Of a stretch of DNA of 64,000 nucleotides, positions 41,857 through 50,046 are shown piece by piece. The notes under the pieces were generated by a model that worked only from the letters and a program-made list of their open reading frames with translations, was not told where the DNA came from and made no database searches. Each line of letters opens with the position of its first letter. Positions within the stretch are counted from its first letter, which is position 1. The stretch is taken from the NCBI GenBank assembly GCA_023386885.1, contig JAEWIX010000003.1, positions 1-64,000 of the forward strand. Reading direction: 5' to 3'. The DNA is from Pseudomonadota bacterium (GTDB lineage Bacteria > Pseudomonadota > Alphaproteobacteria > Rhizobiales > Xanthobacteraceae). Made by a program: the position numbers and the translations under genes.

Positions 41857-42061
41857 TTATGAGCGCTTCAGGGCCCACCTGAGATGCCATGCGCTGATCG
41901 CCACGAGAATCCATGCGATGCTCGCTGCCGACCGCAGCGGCCGCCCCGTAAAACAACGTCACAAGGAAAGTGGCGGCAATTCCTGTCATCGCGATGCTGC
42001 CCAGGGCCGCGCTCGCGGCATTGAGTACCGCGGCTTCCCGGCCGCGCCGCGTGCCCCTCAT
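41857..42061 (-). pseudogene. Possible frameshifted two-helix membrane protein
   Basis: Read leftward from the ATG at 42061, the frame encodes MRGTRRGREAAVLNAASAAL and a hydrophobic helix (SIAMTGIAATFLVTLFYGAA). The +1 frame then continues with RSAASIAWILVAISAWHLRW and ALKRS, ending in TAA at 41857-41859. The interval is 205 bp, one base off a multiple of three, so a single-base indel would restore a 67-residue, two-helix protein. The rest of 41836-42183 shows no other gene. Confidence 0.35.
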
Positions 42062-42183
42062 TCCCGTTGCCGGGGCGTCCCACGGTGTGAGCGTTGCGCC
42101 AAACCTGACATGCCTTGAAGTTGCGCCAGAGCAATATGCGGCATACGCGGACGTGTACCCTGGGTGCACCATGGAGGTGCGAA

Positions 42184-42600
42184 ATGGGTGTCGCGGAAAT
42201 CTGGGAAAAATGGAAAGTCCGTCGCGCGCTCGCGAACGAATTGAGTTCGCTTGATATGACCCAGCGCGAAGAACTGGCACGCGATGTCTGCGTGTCGGAG
42301 GAGGCTTTTGAGCGCCTCTATGTGGCGGACCCTCGGACAGATCAGCTTGAGCAATTGATGTGCGTCCTCGCGCTGGATGCAGCGACGACCGAGATCGAAA
42401 ATCCGGGCGCCGTCACGCGCGACATGAGTCTTGTGTGTTCCGGCTGTCTGATGATCAATCGTTGTCGGCGTGAGCTTGAGGCTGGTTCGGCCAAGCAGAA
42501 CTACAACGAATACTGCCCCAACGCGCTGACGCTCAATGCGCTGCTCGAAACGCAGACCCTGTCGAGGCTGACGGCGCGCAATCGGGACCGGCACTACTGA
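42184..42600 (+). CDS. DUF6455-like cysteine-containing protein
   Basis: A 138-residue soluble protein. The N-terminal half (MGVAEIWEKWKVRRALANEL) is helical. The C-terminal part has CSGCLMINRCRRELEAG and NEYCPNALTLNAL, giving four Cys that could bind zinc or an iron-sulfur centre. I recall this pattern as DUF6455, of unknown function. GGAGGTG precedes the ATG at 42184, so the longer frame to 42115 is rejected. It sits in the small-gene region without an obvious EcfG promoter. Confidence 0.75.
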   Translation: MGVAEIWEKWKVRRALANELSSLDMTQREELARDVCVSEEAFERLYVADPRTDQLEQLMCVLALDAATTEIENPGAVTRDMSLVCSGCLMINRCRRELEAGSAKQNYNEYCPNALTLNALLETQTLSRLTARNRDRHY

Positions 42601-42674
42601 TGGTGTTTGCCGGGCGACATAGTCGCGTCCGAGCGAAACGGTTGCTCCTGTTCGTATGAGACGAGGGTATCGCG

Positions 42675-42914
42675 ATGCGCAGCAATTCCCACCACCATGT
42701 TGATCCGATAGATGATGCCGAACGGGTCTATCTCGAATCGCTGATCCGCGATCATTTCGAACAATGTCATCCGGACGACGGTCTGGATGACATGAAGCGC
42801 AGGTCGGCCTTCAGCAAAGAAGACAGGGGTTTGCTGCGCGACTGGATGTCGGTCGCGACAGCACGCGCAGCCGCACGTCAGAACGCTCCGCGATTTTTGA
42901 TCGCCGCAGAATAA
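42675..42914 (+). CDS. Small hydrophilic protein, unknown
   Basis: A 79-residue polar protein (MRSNSHHHVDPIDDAERVYL...) with charged helices, a run of three His near the N-terminus and one Cys. GAGGG precedes the ATG. I cannot assign a family. It is the last small gene before the metabolic region, and the following 181 bp (42915-43095) show nothing recognisable. Confidence 0.55.
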   Translation: MRSNSHHHVDPIDDAERVYLESLIRDHFEQCHPDDGLDDMKRRSAFSKEDRGLLRDWMSVATARAAARQNAPRFLIAAE

Positions 42915-43095
42915 GGTGGCACGGCATCGAGCGGAAGCAGGCGCAAATCCTGTCATTTCGACCATTGCGAAACACGACAAATCAATGCCACTCTGGGCGA
43001 CGGCGGATGGCATCGGACCGTTCGTCGGTTCGATGCGCGGACCCTGTTCTTTCGCTACGGCTACGAACGACCGCGATGCTTGGAGTTGGTAACGG

Positions 43096-44010
43096 ATGAA
43101 AGTCGCGGTGATGGGCGCCGGCGCGGTCGGCTGCTATTTCGGAGCCATGCTGGCTCGGCACGGGCATGATGTCGTCTTGATCGGGCGGCCTCAGCATGTC
43201 GAGGCGATTCGCAACAATGGCGGCGTGAAGCTGGACAGCAAAGTCTTCACTGGCGTGATCCCGATCGGAGCAGCCACGGAGCCCGCGGGCGTGCAAGGCG
43301 CCGACGTGGTGCTGTTCTGTGTGAAGTCCGGCGATACCGAATCCGCCGGCCGCTCGATGGCGCCCTTTCTGAAGGACTCGGCGACGATCCTGTCGTTGCA
43401 GAACGGCGTCGATAACCCCGATCGGCTGCAGCCGCTTTTGCGGCAGTCCGTGGTGCCGGCGGCGGTTTACGTTGCGACAGAAATGGGCGGACCGGGGCAC
43501 GTCATTCACCATGGGCGGGGCGATCTGGTGATCGGCGCGTCCGCCGCGAGCGAGAGCATCGCTGCTCAATTGAGCGCCGCCGCCATCCCGACCAAGGTTT
43601 CGGACCGCGTCATTGATCAACTCTGGGCCAAGCTGGTGATCAATTGCGCCTACAATGCGCTGTCGGCGGTCGCGCAACTGCCGTATGGCCGGTTGTTCGA
43701 TGTCAATAGTGTGCGCGAGGTGATGCGCAACGTGGTCGAGGAGTGCGCTGCCATTGCGGATGCGCTCGGCGTTGCGTTGCCTAACGACATGTATGCGTCT
43801 GTTGTCGCATTGGTGAGCGCGATGCCGAGCCAGTATTCGTCCACGGCGCAGGACGTCGCGCGCAGGCGGCCGAGCGAGATCGATTTTCTCAATGGCTATG
43901 TGGTGCGTAAAGGTACGGAGTTGAACATTCCGACCCCGGTGAATCTCACCTTGCACAGCATGGTAAAGCTGAAAGAATTGACGCAGGCGAAAGGCGAGGG
44001 ACGCGCATGA
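43096..44010 (+). CDS. 2-Dehydropantoate 2-reductase family protein
   Basis: A 304-residue ApbA/PanE-family oxidoreductase. The N-terminal NADP-binding loop is MGAGAVGCYFGAMLA (about 5-19), the mid-region has ILSLQNGVDNPDRL, and the C-terminal helical domain has LWAKLVINCAYNALSAV with the family's Lys and Asn. PanE reduces ketopantoate to pantoate for CoA synthesis. Many paralogues act on other 2-keto acids, so the substrate is uncertain. It overlaps the next SDR gene by 4 bp, an arrangement that hints at catabolism and not vitamin synthesis. Confidence 0.85.
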   Translation: MKVAVMGAGAVGCYFGAMLARHGHDVVLIGRPQHVEAIRNNGGVKLDSKVFTGVIPIGAATEPAGVQGADVVLFCVKSGDTESAGRSMAPFLKDSATILSLQNGVDNPDRLQPLLRQSVVPAAVYVATEMGGPGHVIHHGRGDLVIGASAASESIAAQLSAAAIPTKVSDRVIDQLWAKLVINCAYNALSAVAQLPYGRLFDVNSVREVMRNVVEECAAIADALGVALPNDMYASVVALVSAMPSQYSSTAQDVARRRPSEIDFLNGYVVRKGTELNIPTPVNLTLHSMVKLKELTQAKGEGRA

Positions 44011-44975
44011 AGGATTTTGCAGGGCGGATCGCGGTCATCACCGGTGGCGGTACCGGCATGGGCCGCGAACTGGCGCGGCAGCTTGTCGCCGAAGGTTGCA
44101 ACGTCGCGATGTGCGATGTGTCGGCGGCCAATATGGCGGAAACCAAGCGGCTGTGCGAAGCCGAGCGCCTTCCACAGGGGCTGCGTATCACGACGCACGT
44201 CGTCGATGTCTCCGACGAGGCGCAGATGCAGCGGTTTCGCGACGAGGTCGCCGAACAGCAGGCGACCGACAAGGTTCATCTGCTGTTCAACAATGCCGGC
44301 ATTGGCGGCGGCGGCAGTCTGTTCACCAGCACTCGCGAGCAATGGGAGCGCACCTTCAACATCTGCTGGGGTGGGGTTTATCTCGGCACCCGCACGTTCC
44401 TGCCGATGCTGGTCAAGGCGGATGCCGGCCACATCGTCAACACTTCCAGCGTCAACGGCTTCTGGGCATCGCTGGGTCCGACCGTTCCCCACACCGCATA
44501 CAGCGCGGCGAAGTTCGCGGTAAAGGGATTCACTGAGGCGCTGATCACCGATCTGCGGCTGAACGCGCCGCATATCAAATGCTCGGTGGTGATGCCAGGA
44601 CACATCGGCACCGCGATCATGTCGAATTCGCGCAAGGTTCAGAAAGGCATCGAGACCGACGTGCTCGATCAGAACGAAATCGAGCAGATGCGGGGACGGC
44701 TCGTCGCCGGCGGCGTCGACGTATCGCAACTGTCCGACGACGCCATTCAGCAGATGGCGGCGGAGCGTGCGCGTGTGTTTCTTGAAGAGGCGCCGATGAC
44801 GGCGGCGGCTGCCGCCAAGGTTATTCTCGATGGCGTCAAGGCCGAGCGCTGGCGGATTCTGGTCGGGCACGATGCCGAATTGCTCGATCGCTGGGTGCGC
44901 GACGCCCCGGAGGGCACCTACGATCCAAGCTTCCATGCGCGGTTCGCCGCCGAAGCGGGCTGGAAGCTGGGTTGA
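44007..44975 (+). CDS. SDR family oxidoreductase
   Basis: A 322-residue classical short-chain dehydrogenase. The cofactor loop is TGGGTGMGRELA (about 12-23), the NNAG motif is present (LLFNNAGIGGGG), and the active site has NTSSVNGF with YSAAKFA. It is longer than usual: a C-terminal segment of about 70 residues (ERARVFLEEAPMTAAAAAKV...) extends the fold. It is coupled to the PanE-like gene through ATGA. The substrate is unknown. Convergent with the acetamidase gene. Confidence 0.88.
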   Translation: MKDFAGRIAVITGGGTGMGRELARQLVAEGCNVAMCDVSAANMAETKRLCEAERLPQGLRITTHVVDVSDEAQMQRFRDEVAEQQATDKVHLLFNNAGIGGGGSLFTSTREQWERTFNICWGGVYLGTRTFLPMLVKADAGHIVNTSSVNGFWASLGPTVPHTAYSAAKFAVKGFTEALITDLRLNAPHIKCSVVMPGHIGTAIMSNSRKVQKGIETDVLDQNEIEQMRGRLVAGGVDVSQLSDDAIQQMAAERARVFLEEAPMTAAAAAKVILDGVKAERWRILVGHDAELLDRWVRDAPEGTYDPSFHARFAAEAGWKLG

Positions 44976-44981
44976 TCGCGC

Positions 44982-45923
44982 TCACCCGTGTACGATCGTT
45001 TTCTCGATCATGCAGTGAATGCCTTTCGAGCCGTTCACCGTCTGCGTCACGCGCAGGTCGACGGCGAGACTGCACAGCATGTAGGCGTCCTCGCGTGACA
45101 ATCCGCGCTTTTTGCCGAGCAGCACGATCATGTCGCGCAAGGCATCCTCGGCGCAGCGATCAAGATCTGGATGCATTGCCATGGTGATGTAGTGCGTCGG
45201 CGTTTCCGCACGCGGCGTGGCGATACTCACATCCTTGCGCAGGGTGAGCCGAAAGCGGCCCTGCAGCGCGGTCTCGATGGCGGTGACGCAGACCTCACCG
45301 TCGCCCTGCGCGGCGTGGCCGTCGCCGCAGGAAAACATCGCGCCGGGAACGAACACCGGCAGAAACAGCGTCGTACCGGGGGTTAACTCTTTGAGGTCGA
45401 TGTTGCCGCCCATGGCGCGCGGCACCAGCGACGAGATGCGTCCCCATGCCGGCGGCGGTGACACGCCCATGACGCCGAAGAACGGCTTGAGCGGAAGATC
45501 GTAGCCCCATGGCATTCGGCCCGTCATCCGTTCGCGGTCGAGCGGAATATTGACGAGACGTTGCTCGGGAAAATCCTCGGGCAGCGTCCCCATCAACGGG
45601 CGGATGACATTCCAGCCCCAGTCCTGCCGCAGCCGAATGTCGAGAATGTCGACCTGAAGCACATCACCGGGCGTGGCGTCCGCGATAGCGATCGGTCCAG
45701 TCAGGATGTGGCCGGGCAACATACGCTCGTTCTCGGTGTGAATGGCATCGAGTTCGGGCGGGATGTGAAACTTGCTCCGGTCGGGGATGACTTCCGGGCT
45801 ACCGCTGACGGTCTCAACGGTGACTTCGTCTCCGCTGGCGATGCGGAGAACCGGTTGCAGCTTCGCTTCGAAGAAGCCCCAGTGACAGGTTTTTGGGCTG
45901 GCAGCGAGATGATGATGCGGCAT
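44982..45923 (-). CDS. Acetamidase/formamidase family protein
   Basis: A 313-residue FmdA/AmdA-type amidohydrolase. Supporting motifs are LPGHILTGPIAIADATPGDV, FFGVMGVSPPPAWGRISS, AMGGNIDLKELTPGTTLFLP and GDGHAAQGDGEVCVTAIETA; the last is the metal-associated DGHAxQGDGE signature. The family hydrolyses short amides to ammonia and an acid. The gene lies 57 bp downstream of a LysR regulator on the same strand, so it may be cotranscribed with it or controlled by it. Confidence 0.88.
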   Translation of the reverse strand: MPHHHLAASPKTCHWGFFEAKLQPVLRIASGDEVTVETVSGSPEVIPDRSKFHIPPELDAIHTENERMLPGHILTGPIAIADATPGDVLQVDILDIRLRQDWGWNVIRPLMGTLPEDFPEQRLVNIPLDRERMTGRMPWGYDLPLKPFFGVMGVSPPPAWGRISSLVPRAMGGNIDLKELTPGTTLFLPVFVPGAMFSCGDGHAAQGDGEVCVTAIETALQGRFRLTLRKDVSIATPRAETPTHYITMAMHPDLDRCAEDALRDMIVLLGKKRGLSREDAYMLCSLAVDLRVTQTVNGSKGIHCMIEKTIVHG

Positions 45924-45980
45924 GAGTGTTCACCCGTTTTTTATGCGTGCGAGTGTGCGTCAGAGGATGGCGATTGTCGA

Positions 45981-46883
45981 TCAGGTGAGAGCGTCGCGGC
46001 GCAGCACACCTTCGAGCCAATCGATGAACACCCGTAACCGATGCGACAGGTGTTGCCGATGCGGATAGAGCAGCGTCATCGGCATCGGCACGGCGCGAAA
46101 GTTGGGCATCACCTCGATCAGCGCGCCGGAGGCGAGATGGTCCTTCACGTCGTAGGCGGGAATCTGGATTAATCCCAGGCCGGCGAGACAGCAGGCGATA
46201 TAGGCTTCGGCGTTGTTGACGGTGACTCGGGCGCGCAGCGCGCCGGTCGTCACTTCGCCATCCGCGAGCCATTCCCACGGCACGGTGCGCCCGTTCGACG
46301 GTGAGGCATAGTTCACCGCAAAATGCGTGATGAGATCGTCAGGATGGCGCGGCGTGCCGTGGCGCGCCAGATAGGCGGGGCTGGCGACGTTGATCAACGG
46401 CAACTCGCCGATGTGGCGCGCGATCAGCCCGGAATCGGTAAGAGGACCGACCCGCAAGACGCAATCGATGTTTTCCTCGATCAGATTTACGGCACGGTCG
46501 GTCGATCCGAAATCCACGTCGATCTCGGGAAACCGCGCGAGAAATTCCGGCAGAGCAGGGGCGAGGATCAGCCGACCGATCCGGCCGGGCACATCGATGC
46601 GAATTCGCCCGGTAGGGAGAACCGCGTCATTGCGAAACAGGTTTTCGATTTCCTCGACATCAGCAATGGCGCGCAGGCAGCGCTCGTAGAAAGCAGCACC
46701 ATCCTGGGTGGCCGCGACCTTGCGCGTAGTGCGCGACAGCAGCCGCGCGCCGACGCGACTTTCCAGCGTTTGAACCGCCGCCGAGACCGATGAGCGCGGC
46801 AGGCCAAGCGTCGTCGCGGCCTTGGTGAAGCTGCCGCTTTCAACGACCCGGGCGAACACCCGAAAAAGCTCGATGCGATCCAC
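45981..46883 (-). CDS. LysR-family transcriptional regulator
   Basis: A 300-residue LTTR. The HTH reads MDRIELFRVFARVVESGSFT, KAATTLGLPRSSVSAAVQTL, ESRVGARLLSRTTRKV. The effector domain is of the CrgA/PBP2 type, with the typical GRIRIDVPG and CVLRVGPLTDSGLIARHIGE. It is divergent from the SDR gene at 47015, and the intergenic region carries two palindromes. Control of that SDR, and possibly of the acetamidase, is the natural inference. Confidence 0.92.
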   Translation of the reverse strand: MDRIELFRVFARVVESGSFTKAATTLGLPRSSVSAAVQTLESRVGARLLSRTTRKVAATQDGAAFYERCLRAIADVEEIENLFRNDAVLPTGRIRIDVPGRIGRLILAPALPEFLARFPEIDVDFGSTDRAVNLIEENIDCVLRVGPLTDSGLIARHIGELPLINVASPAYLARHGTPRHPDDLITHFAVNYASPSNGRTVPWEWLADGEVTTGALRARVTVNNAEAYIACCLAGLGLIQIPAYDVKDHLASGALIEVMPNFRAVPMPMTLLYPHRQHLSHRLRVFIDWLEGVLRRDALT

Positions 46884-46896
46884 GATTTAGCTCACG

Positions 46897-46933
46897 TTCG
46901 AATTGTTCGAAAATTCTGACATATTTTGTCAGA
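46897..46933. promoter_or_regulatory. Candidate LysR operators between lysR and the SDR gene
   Basis: TTCGAA-TTG-TTCGAA (46897-46911) is followed three bases later by TCTGACA-N5-TGTCAGA (46915-46933), a perfect 7-bp inverted repeat. Both lie within 50 bp of the lysR start and upstream of the SDR gene. Confidence 0.6.
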
Positions 46934-47014
46934 TGAAGCCAGTTTAATCCGTTTTTCAAGATGATAGCTCTGGGTCCATAGCCGCATGGGCGGCGAATGA
47001 GGGAGCAGCAGGAC

Positions 47015-47788
47015 ATGACCGATCACAGCATCAAGGGAAAAACCGTCATCATCGCCGGTGGCGCCAAGAATCTCGGCGGCCTGCTGGCGCGCGATCTGGC
47101 GGCGCATGGCGCCAAGGCGGTGGCGATCCACTACAACAGCGCGGCCACCAAGGCCGACGCCGATAAGACCGTGGCGGCAATCAAGGCCGCCGGCGCGAAC
47201 GCGGTGGCATTGCAAGGCAACCTGACCACCGCTGCGGCGATGGAAAAACTATTCGCGGATGCCGTCGCCGCGGTCGGCAAACCGGACATCGCCATCAACA
47301 CCGTCGGCAAGGTGCTGAAGAAGCCGATGGTGGAGATCAGCGAAGGGGAATACGACGAGATGAGCGCGGTGAACGCCAAGTCGGCGTTCTTCTTCCTCAA
47401 GGAAGCCGGCCGCTATCTCAACGACAACGGCAAGATCTGCACGCTGGTGACGTCGCTGCTCGGCGCCTATACGCCGTTCTATGCGTCCTACGCCGGCACC
47501 AAGGCCCCGGTGGAGCATTTCACCCGCGCGGCCTCGAAAGAATTTGGCGAGCGCGGCATCTCGGTGACCGCGATCGGGCCGGGGCCAATGGATACGCCGT
47601 TCTTCTACCCGGCGGAAGGCGCGGACGCGGTCGCCTATCACAAGACCGCGGCGGCGCTGTCGAAGTTCTCGAAGACCGGTCTCACCGATATCGAGGATAT
47701 CGTGCCGTTCATCCGCTTTCTGGTGTCGGACGGCTGGTGGATGACCGGGCAGACCATTCTGGTCAATGGCGGTTACACCACCAAATAG
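47015..47788 (+). CDS. SDR family oxidoreductase, LysR-linked
   Basis: A 257-residue short-chain dehydrogenase. The nucleotide loop is IAGGAKNLGGLLA (about 14-26) and the catalytic YAGTK lies near residue 160. The usual NNAG is replaced by NTVGK (AINTVGKVL). The C-terminus GQTILVNGGYTTK is typical of 3-ketoacyl-ACP reductase-like SDRs. The ATG at 47015 follows AGGA; an earlier ATG at 46997 is possible. Divergence from lysR suggests inducible expression. Confidence 0.88.
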   Translation: MTDHSIKGKTVIIAGGAKNLGGLLARDLAAHGAKAVAIHYNSAATKADADKTVAAIKAAGANAVALQGNLTTAAAMEKLFADAVAAVGKPDIAINTVGKVLKKPMVEISEGEYDEMSAVNAKSAFFFLKEAGRYLNDNGKICTLVTSLLGAYTPFYASYAGTKAPVEHFTRAASKEFGERGISVTAIGPGPMDTPFFYPAEGADAVAYHKTAAALSKFSKTGLTDIEDIVPFIRFLVSDGWWMTGQTILVNGGYTTK

Positions 47789-47936
47789 CCGGACGCGAAC
47801 TTCGCGAAATCGTCCGGTTATCGGAACGGCGGCGGCGCGCCCACAAGGGCGGCCGCCGCGCGTTTTACCGTTTCCATTGTTTATTGTTGTTCTAAACTGC
47901 ACGCAGAAATGGAACACAGGCAAGGGATCCGAAGCC

Positions 47937-48743
47937 ATGCAGCAGGACGTGAAGACGCGCGAGACGGCACCGACGGACATGATCGATCTCGCGGCGCTGG
48001 TCACTGATCTCAATATGCTGCTGCGTCTCAAGACCACCGTGATCGGCATGAAGATGTTCGCCACCGTGGCGGAAATGGAAGCCATTCCGAAAATCCGCCG
48101 GCCCAACGCGATTCACACGACGGATCAGATCGTCAGCATGGCGTCGCGGCTGGGCTGGACCGTCGGCATCACGTCGGATGATCTGGTCGGCGCCCAGTGC
48201 CGGGCCGTGATCGGACTTTCGCCGCGCGACGAGAAATGGCTCAAGGGTGAATCCTATGTCGGCGTCTGGCATGGCACGCAGGAGGATGCGCAGAAGCGGC
48301 AGGAAGCGCTGTGCACGGTGCCTTACGGGCATTACGAGGCGATGGTTGTCAGCCCGCTTGCGAGCGGCCGGCTCAATCCGCCGGATATCTGCATGGTCTA
48401 CGCCACGCCCGGCCAGATGATCATCCTCATCAACGGGCTGCAATACACAGGCTACAAGAAGTTCGAATGGGGCGTCGTCGGCGAGACCGCCTGCGCCGAC
48501 TCATGGGGACGGGCGCTTGCCACCGGCGAACCGAGCCTGTCGCTCCCTTGCTTCGCCGAGCGGCGCTATGGTGGCGTGCCGGACGAGGAGATGCTGATGG
48601 CGCTGTCGCCGGCGCACCTCGCCAAGGCGGTGGTGGGTATGAAGGCACTGGCCAAGAACGGCCTGCGCTATCCGATCGCGCCCTATGGTATCCAGAGCGA
48701 CGTTCGCGCTGGAATGGGTGCGTCCTACGCCGACCGGAAATAG
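47937..48743 (+). CDS. DUF169 domain protein
   Basis: A 268-residue soluble protein of the DUF169 family. Clear segments are LTDLNMLLRLKTTVIGMKMF, VGAQCRAVIGLSPRD, DICMVYATPGQMIILINGLQ and ETACADSWGRALATGEPSLS. In other genomes DUF169 proteins are found near redox or C1 enzymes, but the function is unestablished. Several Cys (CRAV, CTVP, CADS, CFAE) could bind a cofactor. The ATG at 47937 lies after a GC-rich 148-bp spacer; the longer frame is rejected. It is followed by the reductase-like gene at 48846. Confidence 0.82.
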   Translation: MQQDVKTRETAPTDMIDLAALVTDLNMLLRLKTTVIGMKMFATVAEMEAIPKIRRPNAIHTTDQIVSMASRLGWTVGITSDDLVGAQCRAVIGLSPRDEKWLKGESYVGVWHGTQEDAQKRQEALCTVPYGHYEAMVVSPLASGRLNPPDICMVYATPGQMIILINGLQYTGYKKFEWGVVGETACADSWGRALATGEPSLSLPCFAERRYGGVPDEEMLMALSPAHLAKAVVGMKALAKNGLRYPIAPYGIQSDVRAGMGASYADRK

Positions 48744-48845
48744 GCGGTCACCTGCGCGCTGGCCGTGTGGGCTTGACCAATTTGCCCGGCAGTGATGGAA
48801 CGGGCGCCCGCGGTGCGCGCTGCATCGATTCATGGAGCCCAGCCA

Positions 48846-50030
48846 ATGAAACCCTCGGCCGAATTCGATATCGTCGTCTACGGTGCCAGTGGGTTTACCG
48901 GACGGCTGGTGGCTGAATATCTGGCATCGCGCAGCGGTGAGCCGCATGACCTGACATGGGCGATGGCCGGGCGCAGCCTCGACAAACTCGCAGCCGTGCG
49001 TGACGAAATCGGGGCGCCGAAAGACACGCCATTGATCGCCGCCGACGCCGCCGATCCAGCTTCACTCGAGGCGATGCTGAAGCGGACCAAGGCGATGTTG
49101 ACCACGGTCGGTCCATATCAACTCTACGGCACCGATCTGGTCGCGGCCTGCGTCAAGAGTGGCACCGACTATCTCGACCTCTGCGGCGAGCCGGTATGGA
49201 TGCGGCAGATGATCGACAAGTATCAGGCCGCAGCGAAGGCATCCGGCGCACGTATTGTATTTTCTTGCGGCTACGATTCGATTCCGTTCGAACTTGGCGT
49301 GTTCTTCCTGCAGGACGCCGCCAAGGAGAAATTCGGTTCGACCTTCAACCGCGTCAAGGGCCGCGTTCGCAAGATGAAAGGCACCTTCTCCGGCGGCACG
49401 GCGGCCAGCATGAAGGCAATCTTCGCCGCCGCCGCCAACGATCCCAGCTTGTTGCCGATGTTGCGCGACCCGTTCGTGCTAACGCCGGATTTCGAGGGAC
49501 CGAAGCAGCCGCCGGGCAACAAGCCGCAGTTCGACGACGATCTCGACATGTGGGTCGCGCCGTTCGTGATGGCCAACATCAACACGCGCAATGTCCACCG
49601 CTCGAACTTTTTGCTGGATTTCCCTTACGGCCGGGACTTCGTCTACGACGAGATGATGGTCGCGGGGCCGAAGGACACCGGCGAAGCGATGGCGAAAGCT
49701 ATCGTCGCCGGGAACAACAAGATGGGCGCGCAGGGCGGGCCGAAGCCTGGAGAGGGCCCCTCGAAAGAGGAGCGCGAGGCGGGATACTTCGATCTTTTGT
49801 TCCTCGGCGTCGGGCCGGATGGCCGCCAGATGCGCGCCGTTGTGACCGGCGACCGCGACCCCGGTTACGGCTGCACCGCGAAGATGATCGCCGAAAGCGC
49901 GATCTGTCTGGTGCGCGAGGCGACGGATGTGCCGGGCGGCATCTGGACACCGGGCGCGGCCTTCGGCCATCGCCTGGTCAAGCGGTTATCCGATCATGCT
50001 GGCATGACGTTCGGTATCGAACAGGTTTGA
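48846..50030 (+). CDS. Saccharopine dehydrogenase-like NAD(P)-binding protein
   Basis: A 394-residue protein with a Rossmann N-terminus (DIVVYGASGFTGRLVAEYLA, about 7-26) and the segments WAMAGRSLDKLAAVRDEIG, TTVGPYQLYGTDLVAACVKS and GTDYLDLCGEP. This pattern identifies the saccharopine dehydrogenase-like (SCCPDH/trans-acting enoyl reductase) family. In mycobacteria the latter acts on polyketide lipids; the substrate here is unknown. It ends just before the convergent polysaccharide locus. Confidence 0.87.
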   Translation: MKPSAEFDIVVYGASGFTGRLVAEYLASRSGEPHDLTWAMAGRSLDKLAAVRDEIGAPKDTPLIAADAADPASLEAMLKRTKAMLTTVGPYQLYGTDLVAACVKSGTDYLDLCGEPVWMRQMIDKYQAAAKASGARIVFSCGYDSIPFELGVFFLQDAAKEKFGSTFNRVKGRVRKMKGTFSGGTAASMKAIFAAAANDPSLLPMLRDPFVLTPDFEGPKQPPGNKPQFDDDLDMWVAPFVMANINTRNVHRSNFLLDFPYGRDFVYDEMMVAGPKDTGEAMAKAIVAGNNKMGAQGGPKPGEGPSKEEREAGYFDLLFLGVGPDGRQMRAVVTGDRDPGYGCTAKMIAESAICLVREATDVPGGIWTPGAAFGHRLVKRLSDHAGMTFGIEQV

Positions 50031-50046
50031 GGTTGTAACCCAGGCT

